DNA of 64,000 nucleotides from Amycolatopsis nalaikhensis (GTDB taxonomy: Bacteria; Actinomycetota; Actinomycetes; Mycobacteriales; Pseudonocardiaceae), in the NCBI RefSeq assembly GCF_030264295.1, contig NZ_CP127173.1:5773501-5837500 (forward strand), read 5' to 3'. Shown here one piece after another: positions 8,301 through 16,199 of this stretch. The first letter of the stretch is position 1, and every line of letters starts with the position of its first letter. The position numbers and the translations under genes are program-made. Below the pieces are notes generated by a model, which ran no database searches, was not told where the DNA came from, and saw only the letters and a list, made by a program, of their open reading frames with translations.

Positions 8301-8903
8301 TCAGGGTGTCGCAGGCTGTTGGGTGGCCTGCTGTTGGGCGAGGCGCCGGGCGTGGCGGGCCAGCGTCTGGCGTTTGCGCCGCTGGTAGTACACGACCATG
8401 GCGGCGACGCCGCAGCAGAGCGCGAAGCCGATGACCCAGCGGTTCCCGGCGCCGTCGCCATGGGCGCCGGGGAAGTGCGCGACGAAGAGGTAGCCGGGCA
8501 GCGTGAGGGCGCCGAGGATGGCGGCGATCCGGTACCGCTGGGTGCGGTCGAGCTTGGGCTTGATCCGGTGGCGGCTGAGATAGGCGACGAGGCATCCGAT
8601 GAGCGCACCGGACAGGAGCGCGCCGGGTACAGCGAGCAGGCTGGCGGGGTCGGTGAAGACCGTGGTGATGAGTCCGATGTAGCCGAAGGGCTGGATGCCG
8701 AGGTAGACGCCGGTCCCTCCGGCGAGGACGAGGCGGGGGATCGTGACGCCGTAACGAATGCTCATGCTTCGAGCGTAAGGAGATTCGACCACCCCAGAGG
8801 GTGATTTCCTGGCCAGGGCGAGCATTCGCTGTGCGTGTGCGAGGCAGGTTGGCGTCGGATCGGTGGCTGTCGTGGATGCACGCGTGTTGTCGGTGGTGGG
8901 CAT
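8301..8903 (-). CDS. Four-helix membrane protein, unknown function
   Basis: A 200-residue protein with about 45 polar N-terminal residues, four hydrophobic segments (roughly residues 55-80, 88-112, 123-143 and 155-175) and a basic, Gln/Ala-rich cytosolic tail. ATG at 8903 is preceded by GGAG at six bases; an alternative start is the later MSIRYG. It lies just below ssb, but two strong hairpins separate them, so it probably has its own promoter. It converges with the coiled-coil gene ending at 8260. Membrane proteins of this size in conjugative elements often serve transfer or entry exclusion; nothing specific shows this here. Confidence 0.6.
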   Translation of the reverse strand: MPTTDNTRASTTATDPTPTCLAHAQRMLALARKSPSGVVESPYARSMSIRYGVTIPRLVLAGGTGVYLGIQPFGYIGLITTVFTDPASLLAVPGALLSGALIGCLVAYLSRHRIKPKLDRTQRYRIAAILGALTLPGYLFVAHFPGAHGDGAGNRWVIGFALCCGVAAMVVYYQRRKRQTLARHARRLAQQQATQQPATP

Positions 8904-8933
8904 GGTGGGCTCCGGGCGTGGTGGGGCTGGAGA

Positions 8934-8969
8934 AAGGCCGGGGCCAGCCGTGAGGCTGGCCCCGGCCTT
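8934..8969 (-). terminator. Second ssb terminator, perfect 16-bp hairpin
   Basis: Arms AAGGCCGGGGCCAGCC and exact complement with a four-base loop GTGA. It is the second of two tandem hairpins after ssb. Confidence 0.8.
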
Positions 8970-8975
8970 CGGGGT

Positions 8976-9011
8976 GGTGTCCGGCCGGAGGGGAAGGTCC
9001 GGCCGGACACC
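8976..9011 (-). terminator. First ssb terminator, perfect 13-bp hairpin
   Basis: Arms GGTGTCCGGCCGG and exact complement around a 10-base loop, nine bases past the ssb stop codon at 9020. Tandem with the hairpin at 8934-8969. Confidence 0.8.
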
Positions 9012-9019
9012 GGGTTTCA

Positions 9020-9523
9020 TCAGAACGGCGGGGTGTCGCTGTGCCCGCCGGCGTTGGCGCCGACCAGCTCCTGTTCGGTGGCCGGGCCCCACAGATCGCC
9101 GGCCGGGGTGGCGGGCGTGCTGGTGGCCAGGTCCGGGTTCACCGTCGTGGGCGCGGTCTTCCCGTTCTTGGTGATGGTGGCGGTGGCGTAGCGCAGCGAC
9201 GGGCCGATCTCGTCGACGGTCAGCTCGATCACGGTGCGCTTCTCGCCTTCCTTGGTCTGGAATGAGCGCTGCTGGAGGCGGCCCTGGACGACGACGCGGG
9301 CGCCGCGGGTCAGGGACTCGGCGACGTTCTCGGCGGCCTGCTTCCAGATGGTGCAGCGCATGAACAGCGCTTCGCCGTCCTCCCATTCGCCGGTGGCGCG
9401 GTTGAGGGTGCGCGGGGTGGAGGCGACGGTGAAGTTCGCGACCGCCGCGCCGGTCTGGGTGTAGCGCAGTTCGGGGTCGGCGGTGAGGTTGCCGATGATG
9501 GTGATGGTGGTGTCGCCGGCCAT
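9020..9523 (-). CDS. ssb: Single-stranded DNA-binding protein
   Basis: A 167-residue SSB that would coat single-stranded DNA during element replication or transfer. The OB-fold is clear from the start: MAGDTTITIIGNLTADPELR, followed by GAAVANFTVAS and WKQAAENVAESL, and VVVQGRLQQRSFQ near residues 75-87. The tail is Gly/Pro/Ala-rich and ends SDTPPF, close to the DDxPF tip with which bacterial SSBs recruit partner proteins. ATG at 9523 has GGAGG seven bases upstream; the longer frame is spurious. This is an element-borne copy, to be expected beside a relaxase; the chromosomal ssb is elsewhere. Confidence 0.95.
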   Translation of the reverse strand: MAGDTTITIIGNLTADPELRYTQTGAAVANFTVASTPRTLNRATGEWEDGEALFMRCTIWKQAAENVAESLTRGARVVVQGRLQQRSFQTKEGEKRTVIELTVDEIGPSLRYATATITKNGKTAPTTVNPDLATSTPATPAGDLWGPATEQELVGANAGGHSDTPPF

Positions 9524-9620
9524 GGTGGCCTCCCTGGTGCTCGTCGGGGTGTGGAACGCGGCACAGCCTGAGCACGCGGCGGCCGGGGGTCGCCGTGAGG
9601 CGACGTCCCCGGCCCGGCTC

Positions 9621-9700
9621 ATCCGCCCGGTGTGAACCAGCCCGCTGCTCGACTGGCGTCGGGGCTCGGCAGGTGGAGGGGCTGGTTCACCCGGGCGGAT
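9621..9700 (-). terminator. Long hairpin downstream of the first DUF4192 gene
   Basis: Arms of 22-23 bases (9621-9643 and 9679-9700) pair with a single one-base bulge; the outer stem reads ATCCGCCCGG. It lies in the 399-base gap 9524-9922 between the DUF4192 gene end and ssb. The rest of the gap holds no gene that I can support and must contain the ssb promoter. Confidence 0.65.
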
Positions 9701-9922
9701 CGGGCCGGTCTTCGGGGACGCACTGCCCCCGGCCGGGGTGTGCTTACCTTCGGGCGATCCACGGCCCGGCGAGCCGGGCGAGGCCGCCGCCGGTGACACC
9801 CTCTCCCCATCGCGTCACCATCTGCGACGATCCCGTGCGTGTGGCAGACAACCGGGCAGCGGGCAGCTGCCCTGGCGCCGCACCGCCCGGGCGCCCGGCG
9901 CGAACAGTGAGGGTGGTGGGCG

Positions 9923-10966
9923 TCATGGTTGGCCGAGCGCGGGCTCGCGCAGCAGCGTGCGCCGTGCGGCGGCGCTGGCGTTCTGGATCAGCTCGTGGAT
10001 CTTCGACGGAGCGACAGCATGGCCGAGCATGGTGGAGAGCACTACCGCCAGGGGCTCTTCGGGGTCGGCGTGCTCGAGTGCGATCCGCGCGAGGGTTCCG
10101 TCGCCACGCAGGTAGGCATGCACCGCGATGACGGTGGCCAGCTGGCTGGCGATGGGATCGCAGCTGTGGCGCCACAGGTGCAGGACCAGGTTCTCGGCGG
10201 CCAGGCGCGCCGTGTCGTCGGGAACGGCGAGCAAGGCGTCGCGGAACGCGGGCACGGCGAAGGTCGCGGCGAGATCGACGATGGCGGTGTCATCGGTGGG
10301 CAGTTGGCCTTCGCCGGCGGCGCGGATCGCGGCGTCGGCGCGATCCAGACGGACACGTGCGGCCAGATGCCAGTGTTTGTCGATGACGGCGGATTCGACG
10401 GCGTCGGCGATGCGGGGCTGCAGACGTGCGCACAGGGGCCCGGGCGCGGGCGTGAACCGGGCGGCGAGGTCTTCGCGGCGGGCGGCGATGGTGTGTCCGG
10501 CAGCGACGGCGGCGACCGCGGCCGCGGTCGCCGCGGGGTCGGGTAGGACACCGGTGTGGTCGGCGTCGAGGTAGGAGCGCCACCGCGCGCCCTTGGCGAT
10601 CGCCGGTACGTGGACGATGTCGACGTTGGTGAATCCGTGCTCGGCCAGTCGAGCGACCAGGGTGTCGACGTCGGTGCGCAGCGGCAGCGAGTCGTGGCCG
10701 GTGGTCCCGCCGTCGACGGCGCAGACGACGATCCCGGCGACGCAGAAGACTGGCACGTCGCCGCATTGCCGGCTGAACTGCCGCGCGCAGTCGTCGGCAT
10801 GGTCGGTGAGGTGGGGAAGCTCGATTCGAGCCAGCGGGCCGGTGGTGACCGTGCCGTCGTCGTTGGTGAGTGTGGTGATCAGCACCAGGGAGTTCTCGGG
10901 AATGAACCCGATCAGCGCCGGGATGCTGGCGACGATGGTGGTGGTGTCGGCGGGAGTGAGCGGCAT
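9923..10966 (-). CDS. DUF4192 domain protein
   Basis: A 347-residue DUF4192 protein. The family signature is at the N-terminus (IPALIGFIPENSLVLI), followed by the mixed alpha/beta core with GARWRSYLDADHTGVLPDP in the middle, the usual site of the conserved W-xxY...G motif. The C-terminal part contains LVLHLWRHSCDPIASQLATV, typical of the family's helical end. The gene lies 289 bases below a second DUF4192 gene (11256-12287), with a hairpin between, so they are separate units. The function of DUF4192 is unknown; it is common in actinobacterial chromosomes and mobile elements. Confidence 0.85.
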   Translation of the reverse strand: MPLTPADTTTIVASIPALIGFIPENSLVLITTLTNDDGTVTTGPLARIELPHLTDHADDCARQFSRQCGDVPVFCVAGIVVCAVDGGTTGHDSLPLRTDVDTLVARLAEHGFTNVDIVHVPAIAKGARWRSYLDADHTGVLPDPAATAAAVAAVAAGHTIAARREDLAARFTPAPGPLCARLQPRIADAVESAVIDKHWHLAARVRLDRADAAIRAAGEGQLPTDDTAIVDLAATFAVPAFRDALLAVPDDTARLAAENLVLHLWRHSCDPIASQLATVIAVHAYLRGDGTLARIALEHADPEEPLAVVLSTMLGHAVAPSKIHELIQNASAAARRTLLREPALGQP

Positions 10967-11156
10967 CGACGAACGTCCTTTCGATAAGGGGGAAGCACGG
11001 GTTGTTGGGTGGGGACCGGATCGCGGATTTGCGGCCGCGTTTGGTGCGCAGCGTGTGCACGCGGGTGGTCGAGCGCAGCGTCCGGTGACGATCGGCGGGC
11101 AGGCACCGCGCGCGTGTGGGTGCTGTGCTCTCGACGCCCTGCGCGACGGGAAGATC

Positions 11157-11201
11157 GCGGCAACGAGCCCGCGGACGAACTTCGCGACTGCTCGTTGCCG
11201 C
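11157..11201 (-). terminator. Hairpin between two DUF4192 genes
   Basis: Perfect 12-bp arms GCGGCAACGAGC with a 21-base loop, about 55 bases past the stop at 11256. Confidence 0.65.
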
Positions 11202-11255
11202 TATCTCCCAGGGCGCCACGAGGCCCCAGGCCGATCCCTTCGTGTTCTGCTGGTA

Positions 11256-12287
11256 TCAGCGCTCGGTGGATTCGGTCAGTGCTGTTCGCAGTTGCTGTGC
11301 GACGTCGGCGATGCTTGTGTGCGGGGCCGTGAATTCGGCGCCTTCGCGTATCCATCGGCGTACCAGCTGGCTGAGCTTGGTGGGGCGCGGATCGCGCTGG
11401 ATGATGAGGCCGGCGACGCTGCCGTCCTTGCGCAGGTAGGCCGTGACGGCGGTCAGAGCGGTCATTGTGGGCGCGTAGCGGGCTGGCGCGTGTCGCCACA
11501 GGTGCAGCCACAGTGACTGGGCCGCTCCGCATCGTTGCTCGGTGTCCTGGATGAGGTGGATGTCGCGGAGGAGAAAGCTGGACAGGGCGGCGATCAGTTC
11601 GGCGATCTCGTGATGGTCGGTGGGGAGCCGGCCGTGGGTGGCGGCGGTGACAGCATCGTCGATCAGCTGCAGGCGGCGGCGCAGCCGCGGAAGGTCACCG
11701 GCGAGTTCCTCGGCCTGGACGTCCTCGGCGATCGGGTCGGCCAGGGCTGCGATGCAGGTGCGGATGTCGGCAGGCGCGGGAACGAACTGGGCCAGGAAGG
11801 CGTCGCGGTTGCTGTAGATCCGGTCGCCGTTGATCACGCGGTCGGCGGTGATCGGGGAGGCGGCCGGGTCGGGCAGGGTGCCGGTGTGATCAGCGGCGTC
11901 GTAGCAGGACCAGGTGGCACCGGCGGTGAAGCTGGGGACATGCAGGAACTCGATGCTGGTGAAACCGGACTCGTGCAGCTGGTGAACGAGTTGGTGAAGC
12001 TGAGACCGGTAGGGCAGGTCATCGGTGGCGCTGGTGTCGTGGACGACGGCGCCGATGAGGCGCTGGACCGGCTGGTCGCCCAGCGCGCGGCTGAGGTCCG
12101 CGACGACCACGCGGGGCAGTCGCACGGCCAGGTCGAGGTCGAATCGGGTGGTGCGGCCGAGGCGGACAGAGCCGTCGGTGTGCTCGACTGCGGCGACGAT
12201 CACGAGGGAGTTGGTGGGGGTGAACCCGAGCAGGGCGGGGATGGCGGCCAAGAGATTCTCGTCGGTCAGGTAGATCTGTTCGGGCAT
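11256..12287 (-). CDS. DUF4192 domain protein, second copy
   Basis: A 343-residue paralogue of the gene at 9923. It begins MPEQIYLTDENLLAAIPAL and continues GFTPTNSLVIVAAV, the same N-terminal signature, and has TWSCYDAADHTGTLPDPAAS in the middle and SLWLHLWRHAPARYAPTMTA near the C-terminus. ATG at 12287 was chosen because a GAGG site precedes it; the upstream extension is His/Arg-rich shadow. The two proteins share layout throughout but only moderate identity, so the duplication is old. Function unknown. Confidence 0.85.
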   Translation of the reverse strand: MPEQIYLTDENLLAAIPALLGFTPTNSLVIVAAVEHTDGSVRLGRTTRFDLDLAVRLPRVVVADLSRALGDQPVQRLIGAVVHDTSATDDLPYRSQLHQLVHQLHESGFTSIEFLHVPSFTAGATWSCYDAADHTGTLPDPAASPITADRVINGDRIYSNRDAFLAQFVPAPADIRTCIAALADPIAEDVQAEELAGDLPRLRRRLQLIDDAVTAATHGRLPTDHHEIAELIAALSSFLLRDIHLIQDTEQRCGAAQSLWLHLWRHAPARYAPTMTALTAVTAYLRKDGSVAGLIIQRDPRPTKLSQLVRRWIREGAEFTAPHTSIADVAQQLRTALTESTER

Positions 12288-12399
12288 CAGGAAACCTCGC
12301 TGTGACCAGTGGACGAATGGTGCGGGTGGGAGCGACGGTGGGTGTCGTTTCCGGCCGGGTACACGGGCGTGAACACCAGCGATCGGCAAGAGCTGCGGA

Positions 12400-12837
12400 T
12401 CAGCGGCCGAGTTCGGCGTGCAGCGTCTGTGCGGCGATGTGAGCGATCCATGGCGGCGAGGGCCGCACGCCATCGTGGCCGGAGGCCGGGATCAATCCGT
12501 TGACCGCGATGCTCCAGAACTCCGTCCAGGGTTCGGCGTCGGTGCGTTCGCTGCGGTAGATCACGCGCACGTCCTGCCCGTCGCAGCGCCGGGCGTGCGC
12601 GGTGATCCGGATCGCTACCCGCATCCGGTTGCGGCGCTGCACGGGTTCGTCGTAGAGCAGCGAGACTGGTGTCGCGGGCAGGGCGCGGCACAGCTCGACG
12701 AGGACACCGCGTGCGACGTTCCAGGCGCCGTAGCCGTCGAGGCTGCCGCGGTGGGGGATGTTGCAGGCGACCGACTCGGGCAGCGCGTAGGAGCGGCTCC
12801 AGTCGTAGGGGGTGAACCACAACCGACGCTCAGGCAT
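12400..12837 (-). CDS. Hypothetical 145-residue protein
   Basis: Starts MPERRLWFTPYDWSRSYALP and contains several aromatic residues and a central beta-rich stretch (VAIRITAHARRC, VRVIYRSER). No signal peptide or membrane helix. Its start overlaps the end of the upstream gene by eight bases (12830-12837), so the two are translationally coupled. I do not recognise a family. Confidence 0.6.
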   Translation of the reverse strand: MPERRLWFTPYDWSRSYALPESVACNIPHRGSLDGYGAWNVARGVLVELCRALPATPVSLLYDEPVQRRNRMRVAIRITAHARRCDGQDVRVIYRSERTDAEPWTEFWSIAVNGLIPASGHDGVRPSPPWIAHIAAQTLHAELGR

Positions 12838-13246
12838 GGTCGGCCACCGCCGTGTTCGCCTCGGCGAGCGCGCGGTTGAGGCACTTGCCGGTGATGCGGC
12901 GCGCCTCGTGCCGCAGTTGCTCGGGCCAGGTGTGCGCGTCGGGTTCGAGGATGTTCCAGGCGGCGGTGAGCGCGGCGTCGGTGCAGAGCCCGGCGGCGTC
13001 GAGGTGGGGGTAGACGGCTTCGACGACACGGCAGGCTTCCACGACGCCGGAGGGGAAGCAGGTGTTCCAGACCGCGGTGATGAACGCGGTCTTGTGCCGC
13101 CGGGTGCGAGCGAGGTCGCTGAGCCAGGTTCGGGCTTCCGTGGGGAGCCGGCGGCCGCCGAGTTCGGTTTCGATCAGCCGGCATGCCTGCGCGAATACCG
13201 CGTCGGGGTCGTCGGACGGTGTGGTGTGGACGGTCGGTGTGGTCAC
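12830..13246 (-). CDS. Hypothetical 138-residue protein
   Basis: A mostly helical protein with three scattered cysteines (in NTCFPSG, EACRV and GKCLNRA), beginning MTTPTVHTTPSDDPDAVFAQ. A GAGGTACC sequence before ATG 13246 serves as ribosome site. It is the first gene of a two-gene leftward unit with the 145-residue protein, overlapping it by eight bases. A hairpin at 13286-13365 isolates it from the upstream unit. Family not recognised. Confidence 0.6.
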   Translation of the reverse strand: MTTPTVHTTPSDDPDAVFAQACRLIETELGGRRLPTEARTWLSDLARTRRHKTAFITAVWNTCFPSGVVEACRVVEAVYPHLDAAGLCTDAALTAAWNILEPDAHTWPEQLRHEARRITGKCLNRALAEANTAVADHA

Positions 13247-13285
13247 GGGTACCTCCGGGTCGGGTGCGGGTGAACCCTCCTTCCG

Positions 13286-13365
13286 AGCACGCCCGCGGTC
13301 CTCGGGCGCCTACCTACTCACGCGACGTGGCGGGAGAAGCCGGCGCCCGAGGACCCGGGTGTGCT
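13286..13365 (-). terminator. Long near-perfect hairpin
   Basis: Arms 13286-13310 and 13342-13365 pair over 24 bases with one bulge and one mismatch; the inner stem GTCCTCGGGCGCC is perfect. It follows the leftward unit ending at 13417. Confidence 0.75.
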
Positions 13366-13416
13366 GTGCTGGCGGCGGTCGTCCGCGCCGACCGGAGTGC
13401 CTGCTCGCGGCTGCGG

Positions 13417-13662
13417 TCAGGGACCCGTCGGATGGCCGCCGTCGCCAAGCTCCTCCTGTTGTCTCAGTGCTTGTTGAGCCCGGTGCATGAAGGCGATCAG
13501 TTCGGCGAGGGTGCCTTCGACGGTGATCACCGTGTCGTTGTGGGCATCGGTCAGGACGAGGGCGAAGTCGTCGTCGGCGAGCAGTTCGAGGCCCGCCTCG
13601 TCGCCCGGGCGCGCCAGTGTGACGTCACATCTCGCCGGGATCCCGGCGTAGTTGTTACTCAT
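13417..13662 (-). CDS. Hypothetical 81-residue protein
   Basis: An acidic protein starting MSNNYAGIPARCDVTLARPG, with an alternating hydrophobic core (FALVLTDAHNDTVITVEGTL) that suggests a small beta sheet, then a helix (ELIAFMHRAQQALRQQ). Its start overlaps the end of the upstream 200-residue gene by eight bases. Unknown function; likely co-expressed with it. Confidence 0.55.
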   Translation of the reverse strand: MSNNYAGIPARCDVTLARPGDEAGLELLADDDFALVLTDAHNDTVITVEGTLAELIAFMHRAQQALRQQEELGDGGHPTGP

Positions 13663-14257
13663 CGTGCGCCTCCTTGACGTCTGTGTCTTGGGCCGGTGCC
13701 TCGGGCGGATTCGCCGAGGTCCGGTGTCGGTGGCAGATGGTCCGTAGCGTCTGCGGATCGGTCGCGGGATAAGTGTTTCCGGCCACGTAGCGGATCAGGA
13801 GGTCGGCCGGCTGCGGATCGTCGGTGGCCAGGAGGGTCAATGCGGCGTGCGTGGTGTCGTCGAGATGTTCGGTGGCGGGGTCGTGCACGTGCCACACCCA
13901 CGTTGCGAAGGTGTATCGGCCGTCGGCGTCGGGCCGGATGCGTTCGACGGCGGGGCCGCTCGTCGGATCGGAGTCGTCGTCGCGTGCATCTTCGTCGATG
14001 ACGATCAGGTCGTCGCCGTCCCAGCGGAAGCGCAGGTGGTCGGAGGTGGCTTCGACGGTGATGGCGACCCATTCGGTGACGAGACGACGAAACCGCGGCG
14101 TCACGGCGTAGAAGCGGCGGCCGGTTTCGTCGGTGGCCGCGACCTGTGGCACGCTGAGCTGGGCCGGGAAGTAGGGCTGGTCATCGCCGCACACCAGTCC
14201 TTCGTCGACGCGGAGAACGTCGGCGGGGAGGTCGTGCGGCTGACTGTTGTGGGGCAT
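13655..14257 (-). CDS. Hypothetical 200-residue acidic protein
   Basis: Starts MPHNSQPHDLPADVLRVDEG. The core contains a strand-rich run (VTEWVAITVEATSDHLRFRW), a very acidic turn (VIDEDARDDDSD) and WVWHVHDPATEHLDD. No cysteines suited to metal binding, no membrane segment. ATG at 14257 has AGGTGA upstream. The same frame is open upstream into the broken gene at 14310-14668, so a read-through fusion is formally possible, but the independent ribosome site argues for this start. Family unknown. Confidence 0.55.
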   Translation of the reverse strand: MPHNSQPHDLPADVLRVDEGLVCGDDQPYFPAQLSVPQVAATDETGRRFYAVTPRFRRLVTEWVAITVEATSDHLRFRWDGDDLIVIDEDARDDDSDPTSGPAVERIRPDADGRYTFATWVWHVHDPATEHLDDTTHAALTLLATDDPQPADLLIRYVAGNTYPATDPQTLRTICHRHRTSANPPEAPAQDTDVKEAHDE

Positions 14258-14309
14258 CGGTTCACCTGCTTGTGTCTCAAGTGGACGTGATCGTGTCTTT
14301 TCGCGGGTC

Positions 14310-14668
14310 TCAGGTGCAGTCCAGGCCGCATCGGCGGCACAGCAGTGCGACGCCGTCGAGCGCGCTGCGGCCGGCCAGGTCGGGCTGCGGTGTGCCGGTG
14401 GCGTCGAACCAGAGCCCGGTGGAGGTCTGCTCATCTCGTCACAGTCCTCCGGGCGCTCGATCGGCCAGGGCCGGTTCGGCACCTCGATCACGGTGCGCCC
14501 CGGGTGGACGTATTCGCGGGTCGTCTCGTCGCGTCCGTGCCAGCGGACCGGTTCGTCACGGTGGCGCAGGACGCCGAGCGCGCGGTCGGCTGTTGCAGCC
14601 GCGGGTGCGTGACGGGTGGCAGACCTGGCCGCGCGGTCAGAGACCTCGAGCAGAGAAGCATCGGACAT
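14310..14668 (-). pseudogene. Small hypothetical gene with an apparent frameshift
   Basis: A good start (ATG 14668, AAGGGAAA upstream) opens a frame with convincing composition for about 78 residues, including HGRDETTREYVHPGRTVIEV and a WPIERPEDCDE end. After about 14440 the frame turns Pro/Ser/Thr/Arg-rich, while the next frame reads a sensible end (STGLWFDATGTPQPDLAGRS, then ALLCRRCGLDCT and stop at 14310). A one-base loss near 14435-14445 would explain this. Either a young pseudogene or a sequencing error. The gene starts 12 bases after the upstream 200-residue gene. Confidence 0.5.
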
Positions 14669-14679
14669 CGGGTTTCCCT

Positions 14680-15282
14680 TCAGCAGCGACAGAACGGACG
14701 GTGAACGGCGCGGACGAGCCTGAACCGGGAGCGGCGCCACCTGCAGACGGTGCCGGGGTAGCGCAGTTCCGGCGGCGCCGGCGCTGGACCGGGCGAGAGT
14801 GCCGGGGACGATGTGCTGTCGTGGCGCGGATCCCACGGTGTGCGGTGGGTGCAGCGTTGACCGTTGTCCCAGAGGATCGTGATCGACCAGCCCGGTTCGG
14901 TCAGGTCACCGTCGCGGAACCGGATGGCGACGGACTCGACGACGTACCGGCGATGCCAGTAGGCGTCCCAGTAGGCGCCCCCGGCCTGCCGTGGGCCGAT
15001 CGCATCGAGCACCTCACGCATCCGCGTCCGGTGTCGCCACAGGCGGGTCTGCGCCGCGTCGAGCGCGCGCAAGATCTCCGGCGGCGGTGACCACAGGCAG
15101 TCGCAGGGCTGCGGGTACCACGTTGCGGGCTCGTCGGGGTCCCACGGCTCGATGGGGTCGTCGCGGTCGCTGACCAGGAACTCGCCGGTTCCGCCGCATT
15201 CGCGGCAGTCCGCGTGGGCCCACAGCCCGCGCAGGTGGGTCGTGCGGTATCCCGCCGGAATTGCGATCGTCGGCTCCGTCAT
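14680..15282 (-). CDS. Hypothetical protein with zinc-ribbon-like Cys pairs
   Basis: A 200-residue protein starting MTEPTIAIPAGYRTTHLRGL. CRECGGTGEF (about residues 26-35) followed by CDC (about 58-60) resembles half of a DnaJ-type CxxCxGxG zinc repeat. The middle contains many Trp and Tyr residues (AYWDAYWHRRYVVES). The C-terminal 40 residues are Pro/Arg-rich. ATG at 15282 is preceded by AGGAGGG. It heads a unit with the broken small gene 12 bases downstream and is separated from the next upstream gene by a strong hairpin. Family unknown. Confidence 0.6.
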   Translation of the reverse strand: MTEPTIAIPAGYRTTHLRGLWAHADCRECGGTGEFLVSDRDDPIEPWDPDEPATWYPQPCDCLWSPPPEILRALDAAQTRLWRHRTRMREVLDAIGPRQAGGAYWDAYWHRRYVVESVAIRFRDGDLTEPGWSITILWDNGQRCTHRTPWDPRHDSTSSPALSPGPAPAPPELRYPGTVCRWRRSRFRLVRAVHRPFCRC

Positions 15283-15345
15283 GCGCCCTCCTGGGACGGT
15301 TGGTCGCCGGCGGCAGGAGGCCGCCGGGCTGGACGGGGCCTCGCG

Positions 15346-15420
15346 AGCACAGCGCGGCCCGGGCCTGCGACTGCGTGACGGTGGTTTGGCACCGTGGCGG
15401 GTTCCGGGCCGCGCTGTGCT
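15346..15420 (-). terminator. Perfect 17-bp hairpin
   Basis: Arms AGCACAGCGCGGCCCGG and exact complement with a 41-base loop, 53 bases after the gene ending at 15473. Confidence 0.75.
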
Positions 15421-15472
15421 TTTCTGGTGACCGGGGCAGACCGCGCGGCGCCCTGGCGAACTCGACTGCTGG

Positions 15473-16183
15473 CTACTTCTCTTGCTGGGCACCGAGGATC
15501 GGCACGAAGTGGGTGCAGACCACCGGTTGGCGTTGCCTGGCCTCGGAGATCACGATGTCGATGGCGTCGCGCAGGCAGGTGCGGACGGCGTGGTGGCTGG
15601 GGCGGCGCGCGGGGTGGTGATGGACCACGACCGGGTCGAGCGGCCGCTGGCGTTCGCGGTGTTCGCCGGCCTGATGGTGTTCTTCGACGCTGGAGAGCGT
15701 GGCGACGAAACCGATGTCGGGCTGGAAGGCGATGTGCAGGCGCGCCCGGGGCAGCCAGCCCTCGACGTTCGGGCGGCCGAGGTTCCAGTACGCGGTTGCG
15801 GTGTGGCCTTCCCGGCGGACAATGGGGTCGGGATGCGGGTCGATCGCGGTGTCGATGACCGGGTCGGCCGGTGCGGCGGGTTCGCCGTTGTGCGGGCGGA
15901 CGTCGGTTTTGTGGATGGTGAAGCCCGAGCCGGGGCGTTCACCGGTGATGGCCAGGCACATGCCCTGGTCTTGCACGACCGTGCCCGGTTGTTGCTTTCC
16001 GTCCCAGGTGAATTCGATGCGGTCGCCTTCGGTGTAGCGGTGCTGGAGCATGGGCAGCCAGCCCGCGGGGATCAGGTGGGCGGGAATGAGGGCCTTTTCC
16101 AGGTCGGTGCTGTCCGGTTTCCGTTGCCAGAGCCAGGTGAGGCGCGATGCGGTGTCGGGATCGGACGGTGCGGTGTCGGACAT
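15473..16183 (-). CDS. Hypothetical 236-residue protein
   Basis: Starts MSDTAPSDPDTASRLTWLWQ. Residues about 30-60 (LIPAHLIPAGWLPMLQHRYT) and the following beta-rich part (GDRIEFTWDGKQQPGTVVQD) suggest a small SH3- or KOW-like barrel. A second part has AYWNLGRPNVEGWLPRARLH and a His-rich stretch (VVVHHHPARRPSHHAV). No catalytic signature was recognised. It begins 16 bases after the primase-polymerase gene and so probably belongs to the same transcript (18133-15473), which suggests a role with replication of the element, by context only. Confidence 0.6.
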   Translation of the reverse strand: MSDTAPSDPDTASRLTWLWQRKPDSTDLEKALIPAHLIPAGWLPMLQHRYTEGDRIEFTWDGKQQPGTVVQDQGMCLAITGERPGSGFTIHKTDVRPHNGEPAAPADPVIDTAIDPHPDPIVRREGHTATAYWNLGRPNVEGWLPRARLHIAFQPDIGFVATLSSVEEHHQAGEHRERQRPLDPVVVHHHPARRPSHHAVRTCLRDAIDIVISEARQRQPVVCTHFVPILGAQQEK

Positions 16184-16199
16184 GACGGGATCCCTTCGG

